64,000 nucleotides of DNA from Oscillospiraceae bacterium (GCA_015064385.1 SVSI01000003.1:116434-180433), one strand, 5' to 3'. Counted from the stretch's first letter, positions 44,598 to 53,622 are shown. Made by a program: numbers and translations. Notes: generated by a model from the letters alone, not told the origin.

Positions 44598-44647
44598 AAT
44601 TATCACCAAGACCATTATACCCCTTTGAAATCAAAAAATCAATTACC

Positions 44648-44678
44648 TTTTGTATTTTTTGTGCCGAAAAATACAAAA
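44648..44678. promoter_or_regulatory. Inverted repeat, candidate AraC operator
   Basis: Perfect 12-bp arms TTTTGTATTTTT/AAAAATACAAAA around TGTGCCG. It lies between the AraC gene and the glycyl radical gene, about 66 bases before the expected transcription start, a usual place for AraC activators. Confidence 0.6.
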
Positions 44679-44716
44679 ATATCTTCCCCTGCATTTTTTA
44701 AGACCTTTTTGTGTGA

Positions 44717-44722
44717 TATAAT
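44717..44722 (+). promoter_or_regulatory. -10 box of glycyl radical operon 1
   Basis: TATAAT with no recognisable -35 at the correct distance (the sequence there is a T run), which suits an activator-dependent promoter. Confidence 0.5.
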
Positions 44723-44754
44723 CTGCTCGAAAATAAATGCCAAAGGAGATTTTT

Positions 44755-46887
44755 ATGAACGAAAGAGTAATAAGTCTTGCAAAGCTTTCAAGAGAAAGAG
44801 ATCTTTATGAGCCCTCTGTCAAGGTGGACTACGATCCTATTGACTTAGCTCTTAACGAGCCGATGTTTAATGCCAAGAGAATAATAGAGTATATTCTCGC
44901 TCAAAAGGTCTATATCACCGACGACAACAGATATACGGGTATGCTTCGTTTCAGAGGCGATGTCGGAGTTCCCGCCGATCTTTTCCACAGAATAGGTCAT
45001 AAGCATTTCAGCGAAGCGTGGAATAATTTTTATGCGCCAAACTATATTGATAATCTCGTCGTGTTCGAATGGATACATTCCTCTCCCGACTACGCTTATA
45101 TAATTGAAAACGGAATAGAGGGTAGTCTTGGAAAGATAGCCTACTATAAAGAGCAGTACCGCTTTGACAAAGAACGCTACGAATATCTTGAAGGCGTAGA
45201 GCACGTTTGCAGAGGACTTATCAAATGGTCTGAAAAGTGTGCAAGGGCGCACGAGGATGCCGCACTTGACTGCACCGACGAGAAGAGAAAAGCAGAGCTG
45301 TTAAAGCTTGCCGAGATCTGCCGCAGAGTTCCGAGAACTCCCGCCAAAACCTTCTACGAGGGGCTTCAAGCAATAATATTCTGCTTCCAGTTTCTTCCCG
45401 ATAGCGTCGGAACTATCGACAGAACGCTCTTAAAGCTGTATGAAAAGGATATAAAAGAGGGCGTTATAACGAGAGAAGCGGCGAAGGAGCTTATGGGCGA
45501 GTTCCTCGTGCACCTCAGTAACCATACGCCGCCGACAAACGTGCACGCCAATCGCACCGCCGAGTGCCATTTCGCTATCGGCGGATACACCGATAAGGGA
45601 GAGGATGGTTTCAGTGATCTTTCCCGACTCATTGTGGAAGCGCTTATGGAGCTTGATATCCGCCGTCCTTCCATTTCGCTCAGATGGACTAAAAAGACTC
45701 CCTTCGAGGTTCTTAAATTTATGCTCGAATGTGAAAGAAACGATAAAAACAAGCGTTTTGCCTTCGTAAACGACGAGCCGAGAATAAAAGCGCTTATGAA
45801 TATCTGCGGATATAATTTCAGTGATGCGGTCAGATATACTATGTGCGGTTGTAACGAGCCTGCTTTCCCGGGCGCGGTATTTATGGCAGGTCTTACCTTC
45901 AACGTGGCAAGATCACTGACAAACGCTCTTTATAACAGAAGCGAGGAGCTCGTTTCCTGTAAGACCTTTGAGGAGTTTTACGCTATCTATCGCGAGGAGC
46001 TTAAAAAGGACCTTGATATTGTACTTGACTATCACGACAAGTTCTGTGATATGAGAGCAAAGGATATAAACGTGCTCAGTGCATTTTTGCTGGAAGGGTG
46101 CATAGAAAGCGCGAAGAGTCCTACCCGTCACGGCTGTAAAAATGCGTTTGGCGGTATGGAGGCTATGGGCATAACCTGCGTTATCGACTCGCTTTCGATG
46201 ATAAAGCAGTTCGTATTCGATGAAAAGCGTACCGATATGGCGCACCTTATAGAAACTCTCAAAAACAACTGGCGAAACGATCCCGATCTGCGTACCGAGA
46301 TACTCAAAAAAGGAAGATTTTTCGGAAATAACGATCCGCTTTCTGACGAAATATCCTGCCTTTTTACCACCGAGCTTTATAATATAACAAAGGACAGAAA
46401 GCTTCGTAACGGCGCAAATATTCTTTTTGGAACTCTTGCGGGATATAACCCCCACCACATGGTATATGCCGCACAGACTGCGGCTACTCCCGACGGTCGA
46501 TATGACGGCGACGGCTTTATGGTCGGCGTTGGTCAGAGTAGCGGCAAGGACAGAAAGGGACTTTTGCCTCTCATGCGCTCGGTCGCTCAAATGGATCCCT
46601 GCGGAATACTTTGCGGAGCGTTCGTCTGCAATATGATGATAGACGGAGCACTTATGAAAAACGACGAGTATTTTGATAAGGTCTGTCTTATGATACAGGA
46701 ATATTTCCGACTCGGAGGACTTCAGCTTCAGCTTAATTACGTTACGAAGGAAGAACTGCTCGAAGCGAGAAAAGCACCCGAAAATTATCGCAGTCTTAAA
46801 GTTCGTGTTTCGGGATATTCGGATAACTTCGTAGACCTTGCCGAGCAGCATCAGATTGAAATACTTGACAGAACGGTGCAGAGCTGA
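44755..46887 (+). CDS. Glycyl radical enzyme 1 (dehydratase/lyase type, substrate unknown)
   Basis: 710 residues of the pyruvate formate-lyase-like superfamily. The catalytic thiyl motif is MCGCNEP: Cys366 and Glu368 form the C-x-E arrangement of eliminases such as glycerol/diol dehydratase, CutC and hydroxyproline dehydratase; true PFL has two adjacent Cys. The radical Gly is Gly687 in RVSGYSDNF near the C-terminus. Other blocks: RTPAKTFYEGLQAIIFCFQF. Substrate is not predictable. The activase starts two bases after the stop; divergent AraC upstream. Good AAAGGAG site. Confidence 0.9.
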   Translation: MNERVISLAKLSRERDLYEPSVKVDYDPIDLALNEPMFNAKRIIEYILAQKVYITDDNRYTGMLRFRGDVGVPADLFHRIGHKHFSEAWNNFYAPNYIDNLVVFEWIHSSPDYAYIIENGIEGSLGKIAYYKEQYRFDKERYEYLEGVEHVCRGLIKWSEKCARAHEDAALDCTDEKRKAELLKLAEICRRVPRTPAKTFYEGLQAIIFCFQFLPDSVGTIDRTLLKLYEKDIKEGVITREAAKELMGEFLVHLSNHTPPTNVHANRTAECHFAIGGYTDKGEDGFSDLSRLIVEALMELDIRRPSISLRWTKKTPFEVLKFMLECERNDKNKRFAFVNDEPRIKALMNICGYNFSDAVRYTMCGCNEPAFPGAVFMAGLTFNVARSLTNALYNRSEELVSCKTFEEFYAIYREELKKDLDIVLDYHDKFCDMRAKDINVLSAFLLEGCIESAKSPTRHGCKNAFGGMEAMGITCVIDSLSMIKQFVFDEKRTDMAHLIETLKNNWRNDPDLRTEILKKGRFFGNNDPLSDEISCLFTTELYNITKDRKLRNGANILFGTLAGYNPHHMVYAAQTAATPDGRYDGDGFMVGVGQSSGKDRKGLLPLMRSVAQMDPCGILCGAFVCNMMIDGALMKNDEYFDKVCLMIQEYFRLGGLQLQLNYVTKEELLEARKAPENYRSLKVRVSGYSDNFVDLAEQHQIEILDRTVQS

Positions 46888-46889
46888 CT

Positions 46890-47726
46890 ATGGAAAAGGG
46901 AGGAGTAATATTTAATATTGAGCACTCGTCCTTCGTTGACGGGCCCGGGATACGAACTACCGTCTTTTTCAAGGGGTGTAATCTCAGGTGCGCATGGTGT
47001 CATAATCCCGAAAGCCAGAGCTTTTTACCTCAGATGATGATATATAAGGAAAAGTGCGTATCCTGCGGAAGATGCAAGGAAAAGTGCCCGAGCGGTCTTG
47101 AAAATTGTACGCTTTGCGGTGCCTGTGCGCTTTACTGCCCCGCAGATGCAAGACGTATCAAGGGCAAAAATTATACCGTAGAAGAGGTACTTGATGAACT
47201 TCTTTCGGACGCGCCCTTCTATGAAAGCTCGGGCGGCGGAGCTACCTTTTCGGGCGGAGAATGTATGCTTCAAATAGATTTTCTTGCCGAAATGCTTAAA
47301 AAATGCAAGGAGAATTCCATTCATACCGCAGTCGATACCGCAGGACACGTTCCTTATGAGAGCTTTGAAAAAATACTTGATCTCACCGATATTTTTTTGT
47401 ATGACGTAAAATGCTTTGACAGTGAAAAGCACAAAAAATATACCGGAGTCGGAAATGAGCTCATACTCGAAAACCTTGCAAAGCTTCTGCGTACGGGAAA
47501 GCGGATATGGGTGAGAATACCGATAATTACGGGCGTAAATGACAGTGTGGACGAAATGCTTGCCATTAAGAATTTTTTTGACGAGCGCGGTCACCCTGAA
47601 AAGATCGAGCTTCTTCCGTATCACTCGATGGGCGAGCACAAATACGCGGCTATCGGAAGAAAGGCGCATATCTTTTCGGTTCCGAGCGAAGAAAAAATGG
47701 CAGAGCTTAAAAGAGTTTTTTCATAA
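46890..47726 (+). CDS. Glycyl radical enzyme activase 1
   Basis: 278-residue radical SAM protein that installs the glycyl radical in the preceding enzyme. CNLRCAWC is the SAM-cluster motif (about residue 31), followed by two ferredoxin-type clusters CVSCGRCKEKCP and CTLCGACALYCP (about 53-85), typical for dehydratase-type activases. Then GGGATFSGGECMLQ and the LYDVKCFD strand. It is separated from its partner by two bases, so stoichiometry is coupled. Confidence 0.93.
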   Translation: MEKGGVIFNIEHSSFVDGPGIRTTVFFKGCNLRCAWCHNPESQSFLPQMMIYKEKCVSCGRCKEKCPSGLENCTLCGACALYCPADARRIKGKNYTVEEVLDELLSDAPFYESSGGGATFSGGECMLQIDFLAEMLKKCKENSIHTAVDTAGHVPYESFEKILDLTDIFLYDVKCFDSEKHKKYTGVGNELILENLAKLLRTGKRIWVRIPIITGVNDSVDEMLAIKNFFDERGHPEKIELLPYHSMGEHKYAAIGRKAHIFSVPSEEKMAELKRVFS

Positions 47727-47730
47727 ACAA

Positions 47731-47759
47731 AAGGCAATATCCGAGACGGATATTGCCTT
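47731..47759. terminator. Bidirectional terminator, right copy of the near-duplicate pair
   Basis: 13-bp arms AAGGCAATATCCG/CGGATATTGCCTT around AGA. Near-identical to 43801-43834, with one extra loop base. Confidence 0.87.
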
Positions 47760-47763
47760 GATT

Positions 47764-48777
47764 TTATTTTTCTGTTACTCCGCAGCATTTCATAAGCGTT
47801 CTGTACAGAGTAAGCTCGTAATCGGGAGTATAGGGATTTTCTCTTTCGCCCCGTATCTCTGCGGCAAAAGAGGAAAACATCTCGCCGTATCTGTCGTAAA
47901 CCGCGGTGGTGTGCGTCTCGGGGACGGTCACCCAAGCATCCGAGTAGGTTTCGTAAACGTCGGTGCAGAGCTGACTGTTGTCGTGACTGTCGGTGGCATT
48001 CCGCTCGATCGGTCTTATCTCCAATGTGCCCTTGGTGCCGCAGACCACAAACTGACGTCTTACGAATCCTCCGCGTTCAAGAGCACACGTTTTTACCGTC
48101 GATACGCCGTTTTTATATATCAGAGCCGCAAGACCGAGGTCTTTTGAATTTACTCCTTCGTATCCCGTGCTCGCGTTTAGAGGTACTACCTCTTCGGGTA
48201 TGCCCTGAACTTGCAGTATCATATCGATAAGGTGGCAACCGAGATTATACATCATACCGCCGGGAAGCTCTCCGAGCCACTCTCGTATCTCGCGCGAGCT
48301 GTAACAGCTCATCTGTGCATCTATACTGAACACGTCGCCGACATCTCCGCGGCGTACCTTTTCAAGCAGCTCGACGAAGGCAGGATTGTAGCGGTACATA
48401 TATCCGAGATGAAAGACCTTTCCGCTCTTTTTGACCGCCTCGATCAGCTTTTCAAATTCCTCGGGATCGCTACCGCCCGGCTTGTCCATATAGACGTGAA
48501 GTCCCTTTTCTACCGCCATAAGCGCGTATTTTGACAGATTTTTTTCTGAAACGTCGATAGCTACCGCGTCAAGATCGGGAATATCGAATATTTCATCGAC
48601 CGTGTGAGTTATCTCGCTTTTTTTGTGTCTGTAAAACGGCACGCTTTCTTTTTGCTCGTCCTCGGGGACGGCAAAGCCGACGAAATCAAAAATATCGCTT
48701 TGCTTTAAGATTGTTTTATAGCTTGCGGGCGCGTGAAGATGCGCCGCACCTATCTGTGCAATTTTGATCTTTTTCAT
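47764..48777 (-). CDS. Gfo/Idh/MocA family oxidoreductase
   Basis: 337-residue NAD(P)-dependent oxidoreductase. Rossmann start KIKIAQIGAAHLHAP with a degenerate glycine pattern, DLDAVAIDVSEKNLSKYALMA, and the family MDKPGG (EKP-like) motif near residue 97. C-terminal alpha/beta sheet holds NLGCHLIDMIL with Asp/His. Usually acts on sugars or inositols. It is next to the second AraC gene on the same strand, between the two glycyl radical modules, and may process the same class of substrate. Confidence 0.85.
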   Translation of the reverse strand: MKKIKIAQIGAAHLHAPASYKTILKQSDIFDFVGFAVPEDEQKESVPFYRHKKSEITHTVDEIFDIPDLDAVAIDVSEKNLSKYALMAVEKGLHVYMDKPGGSDPEEFEKLIEAVKKSGKVFHLGYMYRYNPAFVELLEKVRRGDVGDVFSIDAQMSCYSSREIREWLGELPGGMMYNLGCHLIDMILQVQGIPEEVVPLNASTGYEGVNSKDLGLAALIYKNGVSTVKTCALERGGFVRRQFVVCGTKGTLEIRPIERNATDSHDNSQLCTDVYETYSDAWVTVPETHTTAVYDRYGEMFSSFAAEIRGERENPYTPDYELTLYRTLMKCCGVTEK

Positions 48778-48829
48778 ATATACGACCTCGCTTTCGGTGT
48801 TTTAATTATAGCTTCTCAAAGAAAAAAAG

Positions 48830-49591
48830 TCAATATTTCGCAGGCGATACGCCGAATTTCTTCTTGAACTCTCTTGAAAAATGACACGGCTCGGCATAAC
48901 CGCACATATATGCTATATCGCTTATCTGAAACTGCCCCGAACGAAGAAGCTGAGCGGCGTAATCAAGTCGCCGCGATATGATATACTCCCTCGGAGAGAC
49001 ACCGAACTTGGCCAAAAATATTTTTCTGAAATAGACCTCGCTGACAGAGCAGAGTGCCGCAAGTGATGCAACCGATATTTCGGGATCGGTAAAGTCGGAC
49101 GATATTTTCTTTACTGCGGGACCGATAATTTCGAGCTTTGCATCGGGCAGATAGCTTTTTTTGTACTCGTTCTGTATTTCAAGCAATATGCCATACAGGC
49201 ATCTGCGGATAAAAACGTGGCTCGTATCCGACTGCTGTTTCCATTTTCGCGAGGCATCTCTGAAATCCTTAAGTACCGCTTCGTAATTCCTCACGGACAT
49301 TGAAAACGGCTTCGTATCCGATATGTTTGCATCGAAATTTATGGCGTAGCAACCGCCCAAGGTCAAGTCCCTTACGGTGTAGGACGAACCCTTCGGCAGA
49401 TAAAAAATCTCCCCGCCCCTCGTGCTTAAAACGCGACCGTCCGAAAAGTAGTAATCCTTTTCGGAATCTGCGTCGTTGAGAACGAGTCCGTGGAACGGAC
49501 GGTTGTTGTGTACGGGATTTCCCGTTCCTGCGGGAACGTATATAGCAAGCGCTATTTTGGATATGACTATGTCGTTTAAGCTTTTGAACAT
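48830..49591 (-). CDS. AraC-family regulator of glycyl radical module 2
   Basis: 253 residues, paralogous in layout to the regulator at 43836: cupin-like N-terminus (LPKGSSYTVRDL), and C-terminal HTH pairs ISVASLAALCSVSEVYFRKIFLAKFG and FQISDIAYMCGYAEPCHFSREFKKKFGVSP. Start at 49591 is set by GAGGTGATA; the preceding in-frame Met lacks one. It is divergent from glycyl radical enzyme 2 and upstream of the oxidoreductase. Confidence 0.88.
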   Translation of the reverse strand: MFKSLNDIVISKIALAIYVPAGTGNPVHNNRPFHGLVLNDADSEKDYYFSDGRVLSTRGGEIFYLPKGSSYTVRDLTLGGCYAINFDANISDTKPFSMSVRNYEAVLKDFRDASRKWKQQSDTSHVFIRRCLYGILLEIQNEYKKSYLPDAKLEIIGPAVKKISSDFTDPEISVASLAALCSVSEVYFRKIFLAKFGVSPREYIISRRLDYAAQLLRSGQFQISDIAYMCGYAEPCHFSREFKKKFGVSPAKY

Positions 49592-49608
49592 ATTATCACC
49601 TCGCATTT

Positions 49609-49637
49609 ATTATACAATACTGTTTCGATTTGGTCAA
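49609..49637 (-). promoter_or_regulatory. Sigma-A promoter of the second AraC gene
   Basis: Minus strand TTGACC (49637-49632), 17 bases, TATAAT (49614-49609). Confidence 0.72.
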
Positions 49638-49654
49638 GTGTTTCGGTTTGTTAA

Positions 49655-49683
49655 TTTACAAATCATCCAATAAAACGTATAAT
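49655..49683 (+). promoter_or_regulatory. Promoter of glycyl radical operon 2 with overlapping palindrome
   Basis: TTTACA (49655-49660), 17 bases, TATAAT (49678-49683). The start would be near 49690, right at the ribosome site GGAGGTG, so the leader is very short. An imperfect 16-base palindrome TTTGTTAATTTACAAA (49647-49662) covers the -35. Confidence 0.6.
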
Positions 49684-49701
49684 GAAGCCGGAGGTGTTGA
49701 T

Positions 49702-51918
49702 ATGAAATACGTTAAACACTGTGACTACGATTATATAATCAATAAATACCACGATACAAAAAAGCCCTTTAATCCGCACGCGCGCTTTATCCGTCACGAC
49801 GAGATATTTGATGCAAATACCGGAATGCAGGGCGACGATATTATAAAAGGTATAAACGAGCAGGACGAGAAAATAATAGGGCTTCCTCACTCGGTTCGTA
49901 AGGCAAAAGCACTCGATTATGTTTTGAAAAACACGAGAATATCCTGCGACAACCGCGATATTTTTCCCGCAGTCAATATGGTTGACCGCCCGCTTGCCAG
50001 AACGGTTGTCGGTAAATGGAGATGGTGGGTATTCAATAAAGATATTCCCGACGTAGAGAAAAAGCGCGCGCAGCTCGAGCGCGACGGCATAGTTACGATA
50101 TGGCCGGACTACGATCATAGCGTACCCGTATGGAGCCGTCTCTTCTCACTCGGATTTCCGGGGATAGTCGAGGAGAGCGAAAAGATCAGATACTCCAAAG
50201 AGAGAAACGCCGACGAGGACGCTTTCTTTGAGGGCATAAAGCTCAGCTACGAGGCGGTGATCTCCTTCATCGGTCGCCTTGAAGAGCTTGCGAAAAACAC
50301 AAGCGGCTCGGAAAAGATGGCAAAGGCGCTCGGAAATATAAAGAAAAATCCCCCGAAGACCTTTTACGAGGCGCTTCTGCTCTCGTATATCTATTTTATC
50401 GTGAGCGAGCACGTTGATAACTTGCAGGTGCGCTCTCTTTCGGGATTTGATAAGGAATTTTACGGATTTTACAAAAACGATCTTGCAAACGGCGTAAGCG
50501 AGGACGAAATAAGACACGATCTTGCTTATTACTTTTTGCAGTTCACCGCCATAGGCAACTACTGGAATCAGCCGCTGTATCTCGGCGGCGAGTATGCCGA
50601 CGGCTCGACCGTTATAAACGAGCTTTCCTATCTGGTGCTCGACGTTTACAACGAGATGAATATATACTGCCCGAAGATCCAGATCAAGGTGTCCGAATCT
50701 ACTCCGAAAGACATTCTTATGAAGGCACTCGATATGATCCGAAGCGGTAGAAGCAGTATCGTTTTCGTCTCGGACGCCACTATAAGAAGAGCTCTTGAAA
50801 GAGTTGGGGCGACTAAGGACGAGGCGAGAGAGTGTCACATTACGGGATGTTACGAATATTCGCCGCAGAGCTCGTACGACGCGGGAATGAACTATATAAA
50901 TATGATGAAGCCGCTCGAATACGCTCTGCACGAGGGATGCGACGGCGTTACGGGTGTCTTTTCGGGAAGTGAGAGTCCTGCGCTCTGTGAATACAAGAAA
51001 TTTGAGGACCTTTACTCCGAATATAAAAGACAGCTTCTCGTGCTCATAGATGCTGTCGTCGAAACTGTCAACGGCTTTGAAAAGTATCTTTGCCATATAA
51101 ATCCGCTTTCTTTGCTTTCGGGCACCTTCCCGAGCGCGCTTGAAAAAGCAAAGGACGCTATCGGAGGCGGCGGAGTGTGCAACAATTCTATTGCTCTATT
51201 CGGATATATTGCCGATATTACCGACTCTCTTATGATGATAAAAAAATACGTCTATGAGAAAAACGAGCTTACTCTCGAAGAGTTTGTGAAAATTCTCGAC
51301 AGTAACTACGAGGGCAATGAGAATTTCCGCAAAAAGCTTCTTCTTGACCGTGAAAAGTACGGAAATAACAAGGAACGTCCCGATGCTATCGCAGTCGATC
51401 TCGTAAACTTTATTACCGAAAATCTTTGCGGCAGACCGAACGCGCGAGAAGGAGAATGGAACTGCGGATTCCACGTTTCGCGTATGTCCTACATTCAGGG
51501 CAAGGCGACTGCATCGTCGCCTAACGGACGCCTTCTCGGACAGGAGCTTTCCAAAAACGTTTCGGCAAGCATGGGACAAAACAGAGAGGGCGCGACCGCT
51601 GCTGTTCTTTCGGCGACTAAGATCGATGCATCGTCCTTTATATGCAGTGCGGCGCTCGACCTCGGACTCCTTCCGTCTGCCGTCAAGGGTGATGACGGAC
51701 TTGAATCTATGTACGCTCTGCTTATGACCTTCGTGCGCCGAGGCGGTCACGCGATGCAGATAAATGTCTTTGATGCCGACACTCTGCGCGATGCGCAGGC
51801 GAATCCCGACAAATACAGAGATCTTCAGATCCGTGTCGCGGGATGGAACGTGCTTTGGAATAATATAAACAAGGAAGAGCAGGACGGCTTTATCCGTCAG
51901 GCAGAGGCGCTGGTATAA
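49702..51918 (+). CDS. Glycyl radical enzyme 2 (dehydratase/lyase type, substrate unknown)
   Basis: 738 residues. The thiyl motif is TGCYEY: Cys383 and Glu385 (C-x-E). The radical Gly is Gly714 in RVAGWNVLWNN, a variant of the common RVSGYS. N-terminal region has KPFNPHARFIRHDE. It is only distantly like enzyme 1, so the two are different subfamilies, not a recent duplication. The start is the Met with GGAGGTG upstream. Its stop overlaps the activase start by one base (TAATG). Confidence 0.9.
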   Translation: MKYVKHCDYDYIINKYHDTKKPFNPHARFIRHDEIFDANTGMQGDDIIKGINEQDEKIIGLPHSVRKAKALDYVLKNTRISCDNRDIFPAVNMVDRPLARTVVGKWRWWVFNKDIPDVEKKRAQLERDGIVTIWPDYDHSVPVWSRLFSLGFPGIVEESEKIRYSKERNADEDAFFEGIKLSYEAVISFIGRLEELAKNTSGSEKMAKALGNIKKNPPKTFYEALLLSYIYFIVSEHVDNLQVRSLSGFDKEFYGFYKNDLANGVSEDEIRHDLAYYFLQFTAIGNYWNQPLYLGGEYADGSTVINELSYLVLDVYNEMNIYCPKIQIKVSESTPKDILMKALDMIRSGRSSIVFVSDATIRRALERVGATKDEARECHITGCYEYSPQSSYDAGMNYINMMKPLEYALHEGCDGVTGVFSGSESPALCEYKKFEDLYSEYKRQLLVLIDAVVETVNGFEKYLCHINPLSLLSGTFPSALEKAKDAIGGGGVCNNSIALFGYIADITDSLMMIKKYVYEKNELTLEEFVKILDSNYEGNENFRKKLLLDREKYGNNKERPDAIAVDLVNFITENLCGRPNAREGEWNCGFHVSRMSYIQGKATASSPNGRLLGQELSKNVSASMGQNREGATAAVLSATKIDASSFICSAALDLGLLPSAVKGDDGLESMYALLMTFVRRGGHAMQINVFDADTLRDAQANPDKYRDLQIRVAGWNVLWNNINKEEQDGFIRQAEALV

Positions 51919-52739
51919 TGAAAGCAACGATATTTGAAATCAAACGCTTTGCCGTCCACGACGGCGACGGAATCAGAACTACAGTGTTCTTAAAGGGATG
52001 CCCGCTGAAATGCGTCTGGTGTCACAATCCCGAGGGAATATCCCCCGAGGTGCAGTCCGCGTTTTTTGCACACAAGTGTATATCGTGCGGAGAATGTCAA
52101 AAGGAAAATTTTGACGCTTCAAACTGTCTCGGAGAGGCGAGAGTTATATACGGCAGGGAAGTAAGCGTCGAGGAGCTTCTTCCGACACTGCTCGAGGATA
52201 AGGATTTTTACGAAAGCTCGGGCGGCGGCGTTACTCTTTCGGGCGGAGAGTGTCTTATGCAGGCGGATTTCTGCGCCGAGCTTCTTAAAAAGCTCAAAGA
52301 AAACGGTATAAGCACCGCAGTTGATACCTGCGGATTCGTGTCGAAAAACGCGCTTGATAAGGTGATACCTTATACCGACGTTTTCCTCTACGACGTAAAG
52401 GCGATAGACGAGGACACTCATATAAAATGCACGGGAGTGTCAAATAAGATCATTCTCGAAAATCTGAAATATCTCGATTCGCTCGGATGCAAGATCGAGA
52501 TAAGATATCCCTTTGTTCCCGACTACAACGACGGCGAGGTAGAGAAGATAGCAGAGTTTTTGTCAAAGCTTAAAAATATCACGAAAATACGCGTTCTTGC
52601 ATATCACAACTATGCCGGCTCGAAATACGAGGCGCTCGGTATGGAAAACACTCTGCCGAAAAAGCTTCCGAGTGACGAGGAAATGAAAAAAGCAAGGGAA
52701 ACGATGAAGAAAATCACAAAGCTTACGGTCACGCATTAA
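51918..52739 (+). CDS. Glycyl radical enzyme activase 2, reduced auxiliary clusters
   Basis: 273 residues. Radical SAM motif CPLKCVWC (near residue 30) and GGGVTLSGGECLMQ. The insert that normally holds two ferredoxin clusters has only CISCGEC plus one later Cys (DASNC), that is, one possible cluster; the second CxxCxxC set seen in the activase at 46890 is missing. Translationally coupled to glycyl radical enzyme 2. Confidence 0.9.
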   Translation: MKATIFEIKRFAVHDGDGIRTTVFLKGCPLKCVWCHNPEGISPEVQSAFFAHKCISCGECQKENFDASNCLGEARVIYGREVSVEELLPTLLEDKDFYESSGGGVTLSGGECLMQADFCAELLKKLKENGISTAVDTCGFVSKNALDKVIPYTDVFLYDVKAIDEDTHIKCTGVSNKIILENLKYLDSLGCKIEIRYPFVPDYNDGEVEKIAEFLSKLKNITKIRVLAYHNYAGSKYEALGMENTLPKKLPSDEEMKKARETMKKITKLTVTH

Positions 52740-52776
52740 GATTTTTTCGGCTGTATAAAGAAATTTGAGAGCAGAT

Positions 52777-52813
52777 AAAAAACGGATCCTCAGAAAGAGA
52801 ATCCGTTTTTTTT
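52777..52813 (+). terminator. Terminator after glycyl radical module 2
   Basis: 15-bp stem AAAAAACGGATCCTC/GAGAATCCGTTTTTT with one mismatch, AGAAA loop and T run. Confidence 0.85.
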
Positions 52814-52884
52814 GAAAAAAGTCGAAATTCCTTATAGATTAGGGAAAATGATTTGAAAAAAATGCGATTTGTACCGTAAAACCC

Positions 52885-52911
52885 TTGCAAAAATATTTTT
52901 TGTGCTATAAT
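52885..52911 (+). promoter_or_regulatory. Promoter of the SipW/TasA-like operon
   Basis: TTGCAA (52885-52890) and TATAAT (52906-52911) preceded by TGC. The spacer is 15 bases, short, but the extended -10 can compensate. Confidence 0.5.
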
Positions 52912-52962
52912 CCTATTTAAGGCGAAAGCCGAATTAAAACTCATTATACGGAGGAAAACAAA

Positions 52963-53565
52963 ATGAAAAAACTTTCACTTCTTATCGTACTTGCTATGAT
53001 CGTTACGGTCGGCGGCGTTTATGCTACTTGGAACTATGCTGAAACCGCAATGCAGGATGTAACCCACGACTTCAAAAACCTCGGTATTACGGACGTTGAT
53101 ACCAAGACCGTTTCGGGTAGTATCGCAGTAACCGACACCCTTATTCTCAAGATAGACGACGAGGGCAACTTTACTCCCGGATGGGACTCTGACGTAAACT
53201 CATCTAACGCAGGCAACCTTCAGATGATATTCACCCCTAACCCCGGTGCAAACGACACTACCTTCACCTACACCGTGACCATCAAGAAAAACACCTATAC
53301 TCCCGAAAGCGGACAGGCGGTTGGCATTTTCGAGGTTAACGGCGATGCAAGCGCAGAAACCGGTGAGGTAACCGTACTTACCGGAACCTTCAACTATACG
53401 CACGGACAGTCCGAGCTCTGCAAGGCAGTTATCACCCTTGACGATATCAAGACAAAACTCGTCCCCAACGATGCTATTACCCTTCCTACCATAAACGATT
53501 ACACGAGCTACTCGGCTGCTCTTGCAGAGGTTGAGCTTACCCTTACTATCGTAGAAAATCCGTAA
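52963..53565 (+). CDS. SipW-dependent secreted protein (TasA-like)
   Basis: 200 residues. The N-terminus MKKLSLLIVLAMIVTVGGVY followed by ATWNYAE matches SipW-type signal peptides of TasA/CalY family proteins, where cleavage follows the YA. The mature chain is Thr/Asn/Asp-rich and beta-predicted, with one Cys. It likely forms or caps a surface fibre. It is followed by a signal peptidase gene 57 bases later. GGAGG ribosome site. Confidence 0.75.
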   Translation: MKKLSLLIVLAMIVTVGGVYATWNYAETAMQDVTHDFKNLGITDVDTKTVSGSIAVTDTLILKIDDEGNFTPGWDSDVNSSNAGNLQMIFTPNPGANDTTFTYTVTIKKNTYTPESGQAVGIFEVNGDASAETGEVTVLTGTFNYTHGQSELCKAVITLDDIKTKLVPNDAITLPTINDYTSYSAALAEVELTLTIVENP

Positions 53566-53622
53566 TTAAAAAACAACTGTTTTGCGCGTGATTTGCACAC
53601 GCAATATAAGAGGACTTTGTAA

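Noticed and set aside
44755..46887. Calling the glycyl radical enzymes pyruvate formate-lyase
   Set aside because: Both have C-x-E rather than two adjacent cysteines, and the activases include ferredoxin-type inserts, at least in part. That fits dehydratase/eliminase types.
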